A stretch of 64,000 bases of DNA, from NCBI RefSeq assembly GCF_947504215.1, contig NZ_CANNGO010000015.1, forward strand, positions 20,087 through 84,086. The letters are read 5' to 3'. The DNA is from an uncultured Ruegeria sp. (lineage in GTDB: Bacteria; Pseudomonadota; Alphaproteobacteria; Rhodobacterales; Rhodobacteraceae). This document shows, one piece after another, positions 54,678-63,739 of the stretch (position 1 is the first letter of the stretch; every line of letters begins with the position of its first letter). The notes beneath the pieces are model-generated. The model was not told the DNA's origin. It saw nothing but the letters and a program-made list of their open reading frames with translations, and ran no database searches. The position numbers and the translations under genes are program-made.

Positions 54678-56051
54678 TCAACCCAACACGGCTTTAACTG
54701 CGCGTGCCGTCGCGGCGACCACTTGATCGGCTTCGTTTCGGCTCAGACAAAAAGGTGGGGCAAAGCCAAGAATGTCTCCTTGGGGCATTGCGCGCGCGAT
54801 CACATTGTCCTGGTCCAAAAGCTGCCCAGCAATTTTGGGCCCGATCTTGTCGGAGGTATCAAAGAAGCGGCGCGTGTCTTTGTCTTGAACAAATTCCACA
54901 GCACACAACATGCCCTCACCACGCACGTCGCCGACATTGGGATGATCCGCCAACGCGCCACGCATCGCTGTGTTAAGATAAGCCCCGACACTACCGGCGT
55001 TTTGGATCAGCCCAATTGCGTCGATCACCTGTAAATTCGCAACGCCAGCCGCTGCGCCAACAGGGTGGGCGGAGTAAGTCCAGCCGTGTCCTATCGGACC
55101 GTTTTCATCGGTGCCCTGTTCCAGCACAGCCCAGATTTTGCCCGAGACAATGGAGCCCGACAGAGGCGCATAGGCAGAGGTTAACCCTTTGGCGATGGTG
55201 ATTAAATCCGGGCGCATTCCATAGTGATCCGAGCCGAACATCTTACCAAGGCGACCAAACCCAGTCACGACCTCATCCGCGATCAAAAGAATATCGTGCT
55301 TGTCCAAAACCGTCTGAATAGCGGGCCAATACCCCTCGGGTGGCGGTACGATGCCGCCAGTGCCTAGCACCGGTTCTCCGATGAAGGCCGCGATGGTATC
55401 CGCGCCTTCACGTGCTATCAATTCTTCCAGTTTGGCAACGCAATGGGCGACAAAATCGCCCTCACTCTGATCTGTATCTTCCCGCCGGAAGTAGTAGGGC
55501 GCTTCGGTGTGAATAACCTGAGCAAGCGGCAGGTCGAACTTCTTATGAAACAGTTCTAACCCAGTCAGTGACCCGGTCATCAACCCGGATCCGTGATACC
55601 CCCGCCACCGCGAGATGATCTTTTTCTTTTCCGGGCGCCCAAGGATGTTGTTGTAGTACCAGATCAGTTTGATGTTGGTTTCATTGGCATCAGAACCGGA
55701 CAGCCCAAAATAGACCTTGGACATATGATCTGGTGCGCGATCCAACACCATCTTGGCAAGCGTGACCGAAGCTTCGGTGCCGTGCCCGACATAGGAGTGA
55801 TAGTAGGCCAGTTCCTTGGCCTGATCCGCAATCGCTTCGGCGATTTCTGTACGCCCATAGCCGACGTTGACACAGTAAAGCCCCGCAAATGCGTCTAACA
55901 ATCGAGTGCCGTCACGATCCAGAATGTGGCATCCGGAACCGCCTGTGATCAGGCGTTGCGGAAGGTCGCCCCGCGCGAAATCGGCAAGATGGGTGGAAGG
56001 GTGGAAGAAGGTATCCCGATCCCATTGTTCAAGCTGGTCATTGTGAAGCAT
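54678..56051 (-). CDS. Class III PLP-dependent aminotransferase
   Basis: A 457-residue enzyme of the omega-aminotransferase group. [22 protein letters not shown] is the family N-domain, [15 protein letters not shown] holds the PLP ring Asp, and [15 protein letters not shown] holds the PLP Lys. Relatives use beta-alanine, GABA, putrescine, taurine or diaminobutyrate. It is followed 21 bases later by the ectoine-hydrolase-like gene. In roseobacters a transaminase accompanies ectoine catabolism genes, which fits a role in releasing nitrogen from the product. The start at 56051 has AGGAAAT ahead. The substrate is not resolved. Confidence 0.85.
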   Translation of the reverse strand: MLHNDQLEQWDRDTFFHPSTHLADFARGDLPQRLITGGSGCHILDRDGTRLLDAFAGLYCVNVGYGRTEIAEAIADQAKELAYYHSYVGHGTEASVTLAKMVLDRAPDHMSKVYFGLSGSDANETNIKLIWYYNNILGRPEKKKIISRWRGYHGSGLMTGSLTGLELFHKKFDLPLAQVIHTEAPYYFRREDTDQSEGDFVAHCVAKLEELIAREGADTIAAFIGEPVLGTGGIVPPPEGYWPAIQTVLDKHDILLIADEVVTGFGRLGKMFGSDHYGMRPDLITIAKGLTSAYAPLSGSIVSGKIWAVLEQGTDENGPIGHGWTYSAHPVGAAAGVANLQVIDAIGLIQNAGSVGAYLNTAMRGALADHPNVGDVRGEGMLCAVEFVQDKDTRRFFDTSDKIGPKIAGQLLDQDNVIARAMPQGDILGFAPPFCLSRNEADQVVAATARAVKAVLG

Positions 56052-56411
56052 GGCATTTCCTATTGGCTGTGACGGCGCGCCGTCAGGTCAAAATGAAAGG
56101 CGCCGATTGCACGCCAATGACAGTCGTCTGCCATCGTTTTGAGCAGAAAGGCTCCGCTCACCCAAGCAGCAGCGCGCGATGCCTTTATTGCCAAGGTTAT
56201 AGTGTGAATGAACCATGACTGGCCTATGTCAATCAATTGAAATCATAGTTGCAGCGCCATTTAGTCGAGCAGTCGTTCAGGAGCGCGCTGCAAAGCAGCT
56301 TTGGGATACTACGGATCACGGCCGCCTCGTTGCGCAGTGGCAGGCTGACCAAAGTCAGTAAAGAACCATTCGGACTACCTTCGCACCTAATTTTCCTGAT
56401 AGTTAATAATC
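56052..56411. other. Divergent intergenic region, nothing recognised
   Basis: About 360 bases between the aminotransferase and the GlxA-type regulator, which diverge here. It must carry both promoters. No strong inverted repeat, RNA gene or coding frame was seen. AT content rises close to the regulator start. Confidence 0.5.
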
Positions 56412-57416
56412 ATGCTGACAGAAAAAAAATCAGAGATTGGATTTCTCCTCTTCGACGGTTTCCCGATGGCCTGTCTGACCTCTGTGATCGAGCCGCTACG
56501 CGCCGCGAACGAGATCGTAGGGCAGGCCGTGTTTTGCTGGTCACTGGTCACCGAGCGTGGACAGAAAGTCAGGTCCAGCGCCAATGTCCGTTTCGAGGCT
56601 GAGTGCGATCTGACCACCTGCCAATCGTTCGATATTTTGTTTCTTCTCAGCAGTCCAACGTCGGGGTTTTCTGATCCGAGCCAAGGCAATGGAGCACTGC
56701 GCACGCTGGCGCGTCACGGCACCATTTTGGGTGGCATCAGCGGAGGTGTGTTCCCACTGGTGCGGTCCGGTGTCATGATCGGCCATCCTATTTCGGTGCA
56801 CTGGTGTTATGAAGCCGCGTTCGAGGCCGAGTTTCCGGACATGGATGCCCGGCGTGACGTGATTGTGTCCGATGCCACGCGCTATACCGCCGCTGGTGCC
56901 GCCGCTGCTTTTGATCTGGCCCTGCACCTGATCGAAGACCGTCTGGGCGGCGAAGTTGCTCATGAGGTTGCCTGTTGGTTTCAACACCCCTTAATGCGCG
57001 GTGAAGGCGTGCGGCAACAGGTGCCTAGCACCAGCAAACCGGACACGGGTGAAAAGCTGCCGCATCTTGTCGCGCAATGCGTCGAGTTGTTCGCAGCCCA
57101 TATCAGTGATCCGATCTCGATCGCCGAAGTCGCAAGTCTTACGGGTGTGACACCCCGGCAGATTGAACGGGCCTTTAAGCAAGCCACCGGACAAAGCCCC
57201 AGCCACTATTTCCGCGCGATGCGTATGAAAGCCGCCCGTCAGATGGTGGTTTATACCAAAGACCCGATTGCCGATATTGCTGCGGCTATCGGCTATAGCT
57301 CCGTCGCGCCATTGGTGACACATTATCGGTCGGCGTTCGGGCTAAGCCCCAGCGAGGACCGGCGGCGGATCAACCGGTTCCGTGTCGAGGACAACGCCCC
57401 GCTGCCCTCAAGCTGA
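56412..57416 (+). CDS. GlxA-type AraC-family regulator (DJ-1/PfpI plus HTH)
   Basis: A 334-residue regulator. Residues of about 8-190 form the amidase-like DJ-1/PfpI domain (IGFLLFDGFPMACLTSVIEPLRAAN); the usual nucleophile elbow appears as GGISGGVFPL with Ser-Gly in place of Cys, so it senses and does not catalyse. Residues of about 225-325 are an AraC HTH pair (ISIAEVASLTGVTPRQIERAF, IADIAAAIGYSSVAPLVTHYRSAFG). Relatives such as GbdR control betaine, dimethylglycine and sarcosine genes. Being next to soxBDAG and ectoine-type genes, regulation of one or both is likely. It is convergent with soxG (7 bases between stops). Confidence 0.87.
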   Translation: MLTEKKSEIGFLLFDGFPMACLTSVIEPLRAANEIVGQAVFCWSLVTERGQKVRSSANVRFEAECDLTTCQSFDILFLLSSPTSGFSDPSQGNGALRTLARHGTILGGISGGVFPLVRSGVMIGHPISVHWCYEAAFEAEFPDMDARRDVIVSDATRYTAAGAAAAFDLALHLIEDRLGGEVAHEVACWFQHPLMRGEGVRQQVPSTSKPDTGEKLPHLVAQCVELFAAHISDPISIAEVASLTGVTPRQIERAFKQATGQSPSHYFRAMRMKAARQMVVYTKDPIADIAAAIGYSSVAPLVTHYRSAFGLSPSEDRRRINRFRVEDNAPLPSS

Positions 57417-57423
57417 TCTTCCC

Positions 57424-57984
57424 TTATAGGGCAGCTTTCATGGCTGTTGTGATGGTATGATGCAGTGATCCGGCAGAAGACCGCGGCCCATATACGCTAA
57501 ACGCATCAGGCGAATGGCAAAGGACAAAACATCCAAGATGGTGGATCGCTGCGCGGGCTGCATCGCCCTCAGCCATTTTGCGCGCGTTGAGAGGGCAGAG
57601 CAGTTCAAGCACTGCCAACACCCGTGCACCGTTCAGATCGAAGCGAGTCCAGGCATCTGTTTGTTCGGTCACCGACGCCGTGCCACCGACAGCGTCTTTG
57701 ACCTGTTGCGCCAGATCTTCATGTGTCTCGAACGGGGCTTCGACCATCCATTGGTCAGGCCCGGTCCAGAACGCCGAAACCGGATCGCCCGCAAACCGCC
57801 CGATGTCTGGGGTTGTAACTCCGATCAGCTTGGTCAGAGCCTTCTGAGCTTTGGTTTCCTGGCTTGATCGTGCTGTGACCGAGGCAAGCGCGACGTCCGG
57901 CACTTCGGTGCAGGTCACGTCTGCCACAGTGTCAACTCTGGGTTCAGATCCGCCCAGGGCGGTTATTGCGGCAAGATCATGCAC
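57424..57984 (-). CDS. soxG: Sarcosine oxidase subunit gamma
   Basis: A 186-residue subunit of heterotetrameric sarcosine oxidase. Blocks include GDPVSAFWTGPDQWMVEAP, TDAWTRFDLNGARVLAVLELLCPLNARKM and GCFVLCHSPDAFSVYGPRSSAGSLHH, all typical. The fold is like the folate-binding aminomethyltransferase domain, without catalytic residues; it stabilises the complex. The gene overlaps soxA by eight bases and ends the operon, convergent with the GlxA-type gene. Length agrees with other alphaproteobacterial SoxG proteins. Confidence 0.92.
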   Translation of the reverse strand: MHDLAAITALGGSEPRVDTVADVTCTEVPDVALASVTARSSQETKAQKALTKLIGVTTPDIGRFAGDPVSAFWTGPDQWMVEAPFETHEDLAQQVKDAVGGTASVTEQTDAWTRFDLNGARVLAVLELLCPLNARKMAEGDAARAAIHHLGCFVLCHSPDAFSVYGPRSSAGSLHHTITTAMKAAL

Positions 57985-60922
57985 GAAGCCGTTCTCCCTC
58001 GGGGTCTACGAAATGGGCCGAGACGATCTCGACCTCGACATTCTCTTCGGTCAGCGGTGAAACAAGGCGCATCCGTTCGCCTTGACGCGCACCTCCGTTT
58101 TTCAGGAAAGCCAGGCCGATATGACAATCCAAGGAGGGCGAGAACGCAGCCGATGTGACATAACCCTGATCATGTTGGGCATCGACAGGCCCGCTGGCGT
58201 CCATCAAATGCGCGCCGGCTGTGACTTTGTCATCCGCGTTCACAGGTTTGATCCCAACCATCATTAACGCGTCCGGTTCGTTCAACCCTTCGCGCTCGGA
58301 CAGGGTTGAACCGATGCTGTCTTTTTTCTTGGACACCATCCGGCCCATTCCAAGGTTCAGCGCCGTGGTGGTTCCGTTCAACTCGTTACCCGCCGCGTGA
58401 CCTTTTTCAATCCGCATCACCCCAAGTGCTTCGGTGCCATAGGGGACAACATCGAACTCTTCTCCGTCCCGCATCAGACGCCGCATCAGCGCATCGCCAT
58501 AGCGGGACGGGACGGCGATTTCAAAGGCCAGCTCTCCCGAGAAGGAAATTCGGAACAACCGCGCCCTTAACCCACCGCAAACGGTGATGTTGCCGCACCC
58601 CATGAATGGGAAGGCATCGTTTGAGATGTCAAACTCGGGGTCCACGATCTTTTGTAGCAACTTGCGGGAATTCGGACCGGCAACCGCATATTGTGCCCAG
58701 GCTTCTGTGGTTGAGATCAGCTGAACATCCATGTCCGGGAATAGGCATTGGCGCACGAATTCCATGTGACGGTAGACATTGACGGCGTTGGCCGTTGTAG
58801 TCGTGACCACAAAGTGATCCTCGGCCAACCGAGCGGCCGTTCCGTCATCCATGGCGATACCGTCTTCGCGAAGCATCAGACCATAGCGGGTTTTGCCGAC
58901 GGCCAATTTGGCAAAACCGTTGCAGTAAACTTTGTTCAGGAAAGCCGCGGCATCTGTCCCTTGTACATCGATTTTGCCAAGGGTCGTACAGTCACACACG
59001 CCGACCGACGCACGGGTTTGGCGCACCTCGCGGTCGACCGATTCACGCCAATGGGTTTCGCCCGGCAGCGGGAACCACTGCGCACGCAGCCAGTTGCCCA
59101 CTTCGATAAACACTGCGCCACGCTCCTTCGCCCAATAGTGCGACGGCGTCAGGCGGGTCGGGTGGAAATCCTGCCCCTTCATCCGTCCACCGAAAGTGGC
59201 GATAGGGACTGGGGTATAGGGCGGGCGGAAAATGGTGGTTCCGGTTTCCGGGATCGATTTGCCCGCCATTTCGGCCATGATGGCCAGCCCACCCATATTC
59301 GAGGTCTTGCCCTGATCGGTCGCCATACCCAGCGTCGTGTACCGTTTCAGATGTTCGACCGAACGGAAGCCCTCTTGATGGCTGAGCTTCACGTCCTTGA
59401 CGGTCACATCGTTCTGCTGATCCAGCCAGGCCCGCGCGCAGCCCTTCACATACCAAAAGGGCGTCTGATTGATCGCGGCATCCTCGGCCTCGGGCACGTC
59501 AGGCAGGGCGCATTTCAAGCCCAATGCCTTTGCCGCACCTTCAGCGCCCGACAGCAGGGCGCCATGTGTGGACAGGGTTCCGTTTGCGGCACCGGCCACG
59601 GTCATGCCGGGCGGCAGGTCGCCACCGGGGACAAAGGCTGCCAAGTCGTCGTTCCAGACAGGACGCCCGCGGTGATGGCACGTCAGATGCACATTCGGGT
59701 TCCACCCACCTGAAACCCCCAGCGCCCCGCATTCCAATACCCGTCGCGATCCATCTGCCAGTGCCACCTCAACAAAAGTCAGGCCAAGGCGGCCTTTGGT
59801 ATCGACAACCTGCGCGCCTTTCAGAACTTCAAAGTCATAGTTGATTGGTGCATCGTCGCGCACGTCGATCACGGCGGCGATCTTCACGCCTTTTGCGCGC
59901 AGGTCTATGGCAGTGCGATGTCCATCATCATTGTTGGTGAAAATCGCAACCCGCTGCGCCGCCGTAGTGGCAAACCGATTGGCATAGGTGCGCATTGCGC
60001 TGGCCAGCATGATGCCGGGGCGGTCGTTGTTCTCAAAGGCAATCGGGCGCTCGGTCGCGCCAGCGCAGAGCAAAGCGCGTTTGGTATAGATCCGCCACAA
60101 GATCTGACGCGGTTTGCCAGCGGGCAGGGCGGCCACGTGGTCTCCGGTTCGTTCGACCGCGCCATAGATGCCGTGATCAAATGCGCCGATCACGGTTGTG
60201 CGCGGCATCAGGCGGACATTGGGCAGTGCAGACAGTTCAGCCACGGTTGCTGCGGCCCAGTCGCTTGCGCTGTCATCGCCCAGCGAGAAACTCTCGCTGT
60301 TCAGCCGTCCACCAAGAGCGAAATCTTCATCCGCCAGAATGACCTCTGACCCGGCGCGCCCAGCTGTCAGCGCGGCCATCAGGCCCGCTGGCCCTGCACC
60401 GATGATCAGCAGGTCGCAGTGGCGAAAGCCCTTGTCATACTCATCCGGGTCGTCCTCCATCGACAAAGACCCCAAACCAGCGGCTTTGCGAATGATGGGT
60501 TCGTAAAGCTTTTCCCAGAAAGCTGCTGGCCACATGAACGTTTTGTAGTAGAACCCGGCTGTCAGAAAGTTCGAGAACCGGTCGTTGATTGCCAATGCGT
60601 CAAACTTCAGGCTGGGCCAGCGGTTTTGGGACCGTGCGTCCAAACCTTCGTAAACCTCTGCCGTTGTGGCGCGCGTATTGGGCTCTTGCCGGTTGCCCGT
60701 GCGCAATTCGACGATGCCATTGGGCTCTTCCGACCCGGCGGTCAATACGCCGCGTGGGCGGTGGTATTTGAATGATCGTCCGATCAATCGCACATCGTTC
60801 GCCAACAAGGCCGAGGCCAGGGTATCGCCGGGGTGTGCGGTGTAGTTACGATTGTCAAAGCGGAAGCTCAGGGTTGAATTGCGGTCGACCAACCCGCCGC
60901 TCAGCCGGTTTGCTTGAGTCAT
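57977..60922 (-). CDS. soxA: Sarcosine oxidase subunit alpha
   Basis: A 981-residue subunit. The N-terminus (SFRFDNRNYTAHPGDTLASALLAN, SFKYHRPRGVL) is ferredoxin-like. Next is an NAD-binding Rossmann domain (CDLLIIGAGPAGLMAALTAGRAGSEVILADE), then an actinobacterial-type pyridine disulphide core. The C-terminal 380 residues form the folate-binding aminomethyltransferase domain (VGVCDCTTLGKIDVQG, ALGVMRIEKGH). The complex converts sarcosine to glycine and passes the methyl carbon to tetrahydrofolate as the 5,10-methylene form. It overlaps soxD by four bases and soxG by eight. All domains are complete. Confidence 0.95.
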   Translation of the reverse strand: MTQANRLSGGLVDRNSTLSFRFDNRNYTAHPGDTLASALLANDVRLIGRSFKYHRPRGVLTAGSEEPNGIVELRTGNRQEPNTRATTAEVYEGLDARSQNRWPSLKFDALAINDRFSNFLTAGFYYKTFMWPAAFWEKLYEPIIRKAAGLGSLSMEDDPDEYDKGFRHCDLLIIGAGPAGLMAALTAGRAGSEVILADEDFALGGRLNSESFSLGDDSASDWAAATVAELSALPNVRLMPRTTVIGAFDHGIYGAVERTGDHVAALPAGKPRQILWRIYTKRALLCAGATERPIAFENNDRPGIMLASAMRTYANRFATTAAQRVAIFTNNDDGHRTAIDLRAKGVKIAAVIDVRDDAPINYDFEVLKGAQVVDTKGRLGLTFVEVALADGSRRVLECGALGVSGGWNPNVHLTCHHRGRPVWNDDLAAFVPGGDLPPGMTVAGAANGTLSTHGALLSGAEGAAKALGLKCALPDVPEAEDAAINQTPFWYVKGCARAWLDQQNDVTVKDVKLSHQEGFRSVEHLKRYTTLGMATDQGKTSNMGGLAIMAEMAGKSIPETGTTIFRPPYTPVPIATFGGRMKGQDFHPTRLTPSHYWAKERGAVFIEVGNWLRAQWFPLPGETHWRESVDREVRQTRASVGVCDCTTLGKIDVQGTDAAAFLNKVYCNGFAKLAVGKTRYGLMLREDGIAMDDGTAARLAEDHFVVTTTTANAVNVYRHMEFVRQCLFPDMDVQLISTTEAWAQYAVAGPNSRKLLQKIVDPEFDISNDAFPFMGCGNITVCGGLRARLFRISFSGELAFEIAVPSRYGDALMRRLMRDGEEFDVVPYGTEALGVMRIEKGHAAGNELNGTTTALNLGMGRMVSKKKDSIGSTLSEREGLNEPDALMMVGIKPVNADDKVTAGAHLMDASGPVDAQHDQGYVTSAAFSPSLDCHIGLAFLKNGGARQGERMRLVSPLTEENVEVEIVSAHFVDPEGERLRA

Positions 60923-61206
60923 TTGGATCGCCCCTGCGCCCGGGCCACATCACGGGCCAGTTCCACCTTTGAAATCTCATGAGTCACTGTGTTGCGTGTC
61001 ACTACCAGCCAGGACCTGTCCCCCCCTTCGTGATACCAAAGCTCGTGATGTTCTCCGGCTGGATTGCCGCGCAAATACGCGTAGTCATAAAACGCCTCTG
61101 CCGCATTTTCAGCCTGCCAGTCAGGCCGATCGATCAGCGACGCGTCCCCCAGATAGACAAATTCCGAACTGTCGCGCGGTCCCAGAAGGGGATGTGGAAT
61201 GATCAT
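60919..61206 (-). CDS. soxD: Sarcosine oxidase subunit delta, lacking zinc cysteines
   Basis: A 95-residue subunit. In characterised SoxD proteins an N-terminal C-P-x-C pair, a His and a later Cys bind one zinc ion. Here the N-terminus is MIIPHPLLGPRDSSEFVYLGDA, with HPLLGPR in place of CPxCG, and HEGGDRSW in place of the later HxGGC. All three Cys are therefore gone although the rest of the fold pattern is kept. I recall similar zinc-less forms in other Rhodobacterales, so this is likely a stable variant. It sits 13 bases after soxB and overlaps soxA by four bases. Confidence 0.9.
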   Translation of the reverse strand: MIIPHPLLGPRDSSEFVYLGDASLIDRPDWQAENAAEAFYDYAYLRGNPAGEHHELWYHEGGDRSWLVVTRNTVTHEISKVELARDVARAQGRSK

Positions 61207-61219
61207 GGTTCTGGTCCCC

Positions 61220-62470
61220 TCAATGCAGGTTGGGCTGGTTGCCTACGCCTTTTTCGTCAATCATCCGGCCCGTGCGGAACCGGTCGAGGCGATAGGCGGT
61301 TGCGGTTGGATGTGGCTCATCCTGCGCCAGCAGGTGGGCAAAGCAATAGCCCGAGGCCGGGGTCGCCTTGAACCCGCCATAACACCAGCCGCCATTGAAA
61401 TAGAGCCCGTCGACAGGGGTCCGGTCGATAATGGGCGAGCCGTCCATCGACATATCCATCACACCGCCCCACATCCGTAGCAGGCGCGCACGTCCGATCA
61501 TTGGCATCAGCGCCATACCGCCTTCGCAAACATCTTCGACCACGGGCAGGTTCCCGCGTTGTGCATAGGTATTGTACCCGTCAAGATCGCCGCCAAACAC
61601 CAGACCGCCCTTGTCGGACTGACTGACATAGAAATGCCCGGCACCAAAGGTGATGACGCCCGGGAGAACCGGCTTGAGCCCCTCGGAAACAAATGCTTGC
61701 AGAACATGGCTTTCGATGGGCAGTTTCATGCCTGCCATACCCATCACCCGTCCCGAGTTTCCGGCGACCGCACAGCCGACTTTGCCCGCGCCAATAAACC
61801 CTTTCGAGGTCTCGACCCCAAGGCATTTTCCATCTTCGATGCGGAACCCGCTGACCTCGCAATTCTGGATGATGTCGACACCGTAGCCATCGGCCGAGCG
61901 CGCATAGCCCCAGGCCACCGCGTCATGGCGCACTGTGCCGCCACGCCGCTGGGCCAAACCGCCCTTGATCGGGAACCGGGCGTCATCGAAATTCAGGAAC
62001 GGGCATTCCTTGCGAACCTGTTCGGCATCCAGCAATTCAGCATCGGCGCCATTCAGTATCATTGCGTTGCCGCGGCGCGTATAGGCGTCGCGTTGCGCAT
62101 CCGAATGGATCAGGTTGAGGATCCCGCGCTGGCTGACCATTGCATTGTAGTTTAGATCCTGCTCCAGCCCTTCCCACAGTTTCAGAGAGAATTCGTAAAA
62201 CGGCTCGTTTCCGTCCAACAGATAGTTTGAACGGATGATGGTCGTGTTCCGGCCCACATTGCCGCCGCCGATCCAGCCTTTTTCAATCACTGCTACTTTG
62301 CGATGGCCATATACTTTGGCAAGGTAATGCGCCGTTGCCAGACCATGACCGCCGCCGCCTATGATCACAATGTCATAATGTGCCTTGGGTTCAGGATCAC
62401 GCCAGGCTGGGATCCACCCCCTATGCCCGGTTAACACCTGTTTGATGACCTGAAAGCCAGAATATCGCAT
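61220..62470 (-). CDS. soxB: Sarcosine oxidase subunit beta
   Basis: A 416-residue flavoprotein and first gene of the sox operon. The start is ATG 62470 with AAAAAAGG eight bases ahead; a longer frame to 62500 is rejected. YDIVIIGGGGHGLATAHYLAKVYG is the FAD motif. HDAVAWGYARSADGYGVDII and DGSPIIDRTPVDGLYFNGGWCYGGFKATPASG are family blocks; the His that carries the covalent FMN in homologues (in a SQRGTV-like RRGGTVRHDAV region) appears present. It oxidises the methylamine carbon of sarcosine. The leader has an A/T hairpin over the ribosome site. Confidence 0.94.
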   Translation of the reverse strand: MRYSGFQVIKQVLTGHRGWIPAWRDPEPKAHYDIVIIGGGGHGLATAHYLAKVYGHRKVAVIEKGWIGGGNVGRNTTIIRSNYLLDGNEPFYEFSLKLWEGLEQDLNYNAMVSQRGILNLIHSDAQRDAYTRRGNAMILNGADAELLDAEQVRKECPFLNFDDARFPIKGGLAQRRGGTVRHDAVAWGYARSADGYGVDIIQNCEVSGFRIEDGKCLGVETSKGFIGAGKVGCAVAGNSGRVMGMAGMKLPIESHVLQAFVSEGLKPVLPGVITFGAGHFYVSQSDKGGLVFGGDLDGYNTYAQRGNLPVVEDVCEGGMALMPMIGRARLLRMWGGVMDMSMDGSPIIDRTPVDGLYFNGGWCYGGFKATPASGYCFAHLLAQDEPHPTATAYRLDRFRTGRMIDEKGVGNQPNLH

Positions 62471-62480
62471 GAATCGGACC

Positions 62481-62505
62481 TTTTTTGTTAGAATCAACAA
62501 AAAAA
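62481..62505 (-). promoter_or_regulatory. A/T hairpin that could cover the soxB ribosome binding site
   Basis: On the minus strand TTTTTTGTT (62497-62505) pairs perfectly with AACAAAAAA (62481-62489) around a short loop. The 3' arm leads straight into GG, making the AAAAAAGG ribosome site of soxB. Pairing would hide much of that site. The stem is A-U rich, so it would be weak and temperature-sensitive. Function is inferred. Confidence 0.45.
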
Positions 62506-62645
62506 TACCGTTTGCATACTCTCAAATCCGACATCGATGGCATAAAATCGGACGCATTTGGGCAGGTCGACTGGCCGCGCAGGTTTTAGGAACACCTCAC
62601 GGCACAGCCGCATTCGGCGTAAGGCAATACCAGTGGCAACATTTT

Positions 62646-62684
62646 GGGCGCAGCCGTCCTGGCAATAATCAGGATGCTGCGCCC
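62646..62684. terminator. GC-rich hairpin between the lyase gene and soxB
   Basis: GGGCGCAGC (62646-62654) pairs with GCTGCGCCC (62676-62684), with an inner CCTG/CAGG pair near the loop. It stands 60 bases after the lyase stop on the minus strand. There is no U run on that strand, so it is more a 3'-end stabiliser or rho-assisted terminator than an intrinsic terminator. It separates glyA-lyase from sox transcripts at least in part. Confidence 0.55.
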
Positions 62685-62743
62685 TTTCGTTGTGGTTGTT
62701 CCGCCAACAGCGGTTTTCATTTTGCCGGGAAGAGGGGTTGATG

Positions 62744-63721
62744 TCAGGCGGCGGCGATCTGTCGGGCTTTTTCCACCATGACTTCGGCCTGACGGATCGA
62801 GGCATAATCGATTAGGCGACCATCCAGAGACACTGCGCCCTTACCGTCGGCCTCAGCCTCGGCCATCGCTTCCAAGATACGCTGAGCCTTTGTTACTTCG
62901 GCGTCACCGGGTGACATGACCTCGTTTGCCAGTGCGATCTGGCTGGGGTGAATTGCCCACTTTCCTTCGCAGCCCAACACAGCGGCCCGTTTGGCGGCGG
63001 CCTTATAACCTTCTGGGTCCTGAAAATCTCCGAACGGGCCGTCAATTGGGCGCAACCCATTGGCCCGTGCGGCAACCACTATGCGGGCCAGCGCATAGTG
63101 CCACATGTCGCCCCAATGGGTGGCGCGATTGGCGCCCGCATCCGGATCGGTCAAAACCGAATAGTCTGGATTCACGCCGCCGATGATGGTCGTGCGTGCA
63201 CGGGTTGAGGCGGCGTAGTCTGCAACACCAAAATGCAGGCTCTCATTGCGTTTCGAGGCCGCAGCAATCTCGCTGACATTCTGCATGCCAAGCGCGGTTT
63301 CTATAATGTGTTCGAACCCGATCCGTTTCTTGTACCCTTTGGCGTCTTCAATCTGGGTGACCATCATATCGACCGCATAGACATCTGCCGCGGTGCCAAC
63401 CTTTGGAATCATGATCAGATCCAACCGTTCGCCCGCCTGTTCGACCACATCGACCACGTCGCGGTACATGTAGTGCGTATCCAGACCGTTGATGCGCACC
63501 GACATGGTCTTGCTGCCCCAATTGATGTCGTTCAGGGCCTGAATGATGTTCTTGCGCGCCTGTTCCTTCTCATCGGGTGCAACCGCATCTTCCAGATCGA
63601 GGAAGATCACGTCCACATCAGACTGCGCGGCTTTTTCGAACATGCCGGGTTGGCTGCCGGGGACAGCCAACTCGCTGCGGTTCAGGCGGGCAGGGGCCTG
63701 TTCAATGGAATGAAAGCTCAT
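62744..63721 (-). CDS. HpcH/HpaI-citrate lyase family CoA-ester lyase (malyl-CoA lyase-like)
   Basis: A 325-residue TIM-barrel lyase. DVIFLDLEDAVAPDEKEQAR holds the Mg-binding acidic pair, TMSVRINGLDT the substrate Arg, and GFEHIIETALGMQNVSEIAAAS the second Mg Glu. GKWAIHPSQIALANEVMSP closes the family pattern. Malyl-CoA lyase cleaves malyl-CoA to acetyl-CoA and glyoxylate and can act in reverse; L-malyl/beta-methylmalyl-CoA lyase Mcl1 is the nearest match I recall, though several positions differ (for example ADYAASTRART). It follows glyA by 18 bases, linking it to glycine and glyoxylate metabolism. Confidence 0.8.
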   Translation of the reverse strand: MSFHSIEQAPARLNRSELAVPGSQPGMFEKAAQSDVDVIFLDLEDAVAPDEKEQARKNIIQALNDINWGSKTMSVRINGLDTHYMYRDVVDVVEQAGERLDLIMIPKVGTAADVYAVDMMVTQIEDAKGYKKRIGFEHIIETALGMQNVSEIAAASKRNESLHFGVADYAASTRARTTIIGGVNPDYSVLTDPDAGANRATHWGDMWHYALARIVVAARANGLRPIDGPFGDFQDPEGYKAAAKRAAVLGCEGKWAIHPSQIALANEVMSPGDAEVTKAQRILEAMAEAEADGKGAVSLDGRLIDYASIRQAEVMVEKARQIAAA

Positions 63722-63739
63722 GGGTTTGGGTCCTTCGTC

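Noticed and set aside
58748..59713. 321-residue plus-strand frame inside soxA
   Set aside because: It is a shadow frame of an intact, well-conserved minus-strand subunit gene.
62471..62743. Glycine riboswitch in the soxB leader
   Set aside because: The conserved aptamer core was not found on the minus strand; only hairpins were seen.
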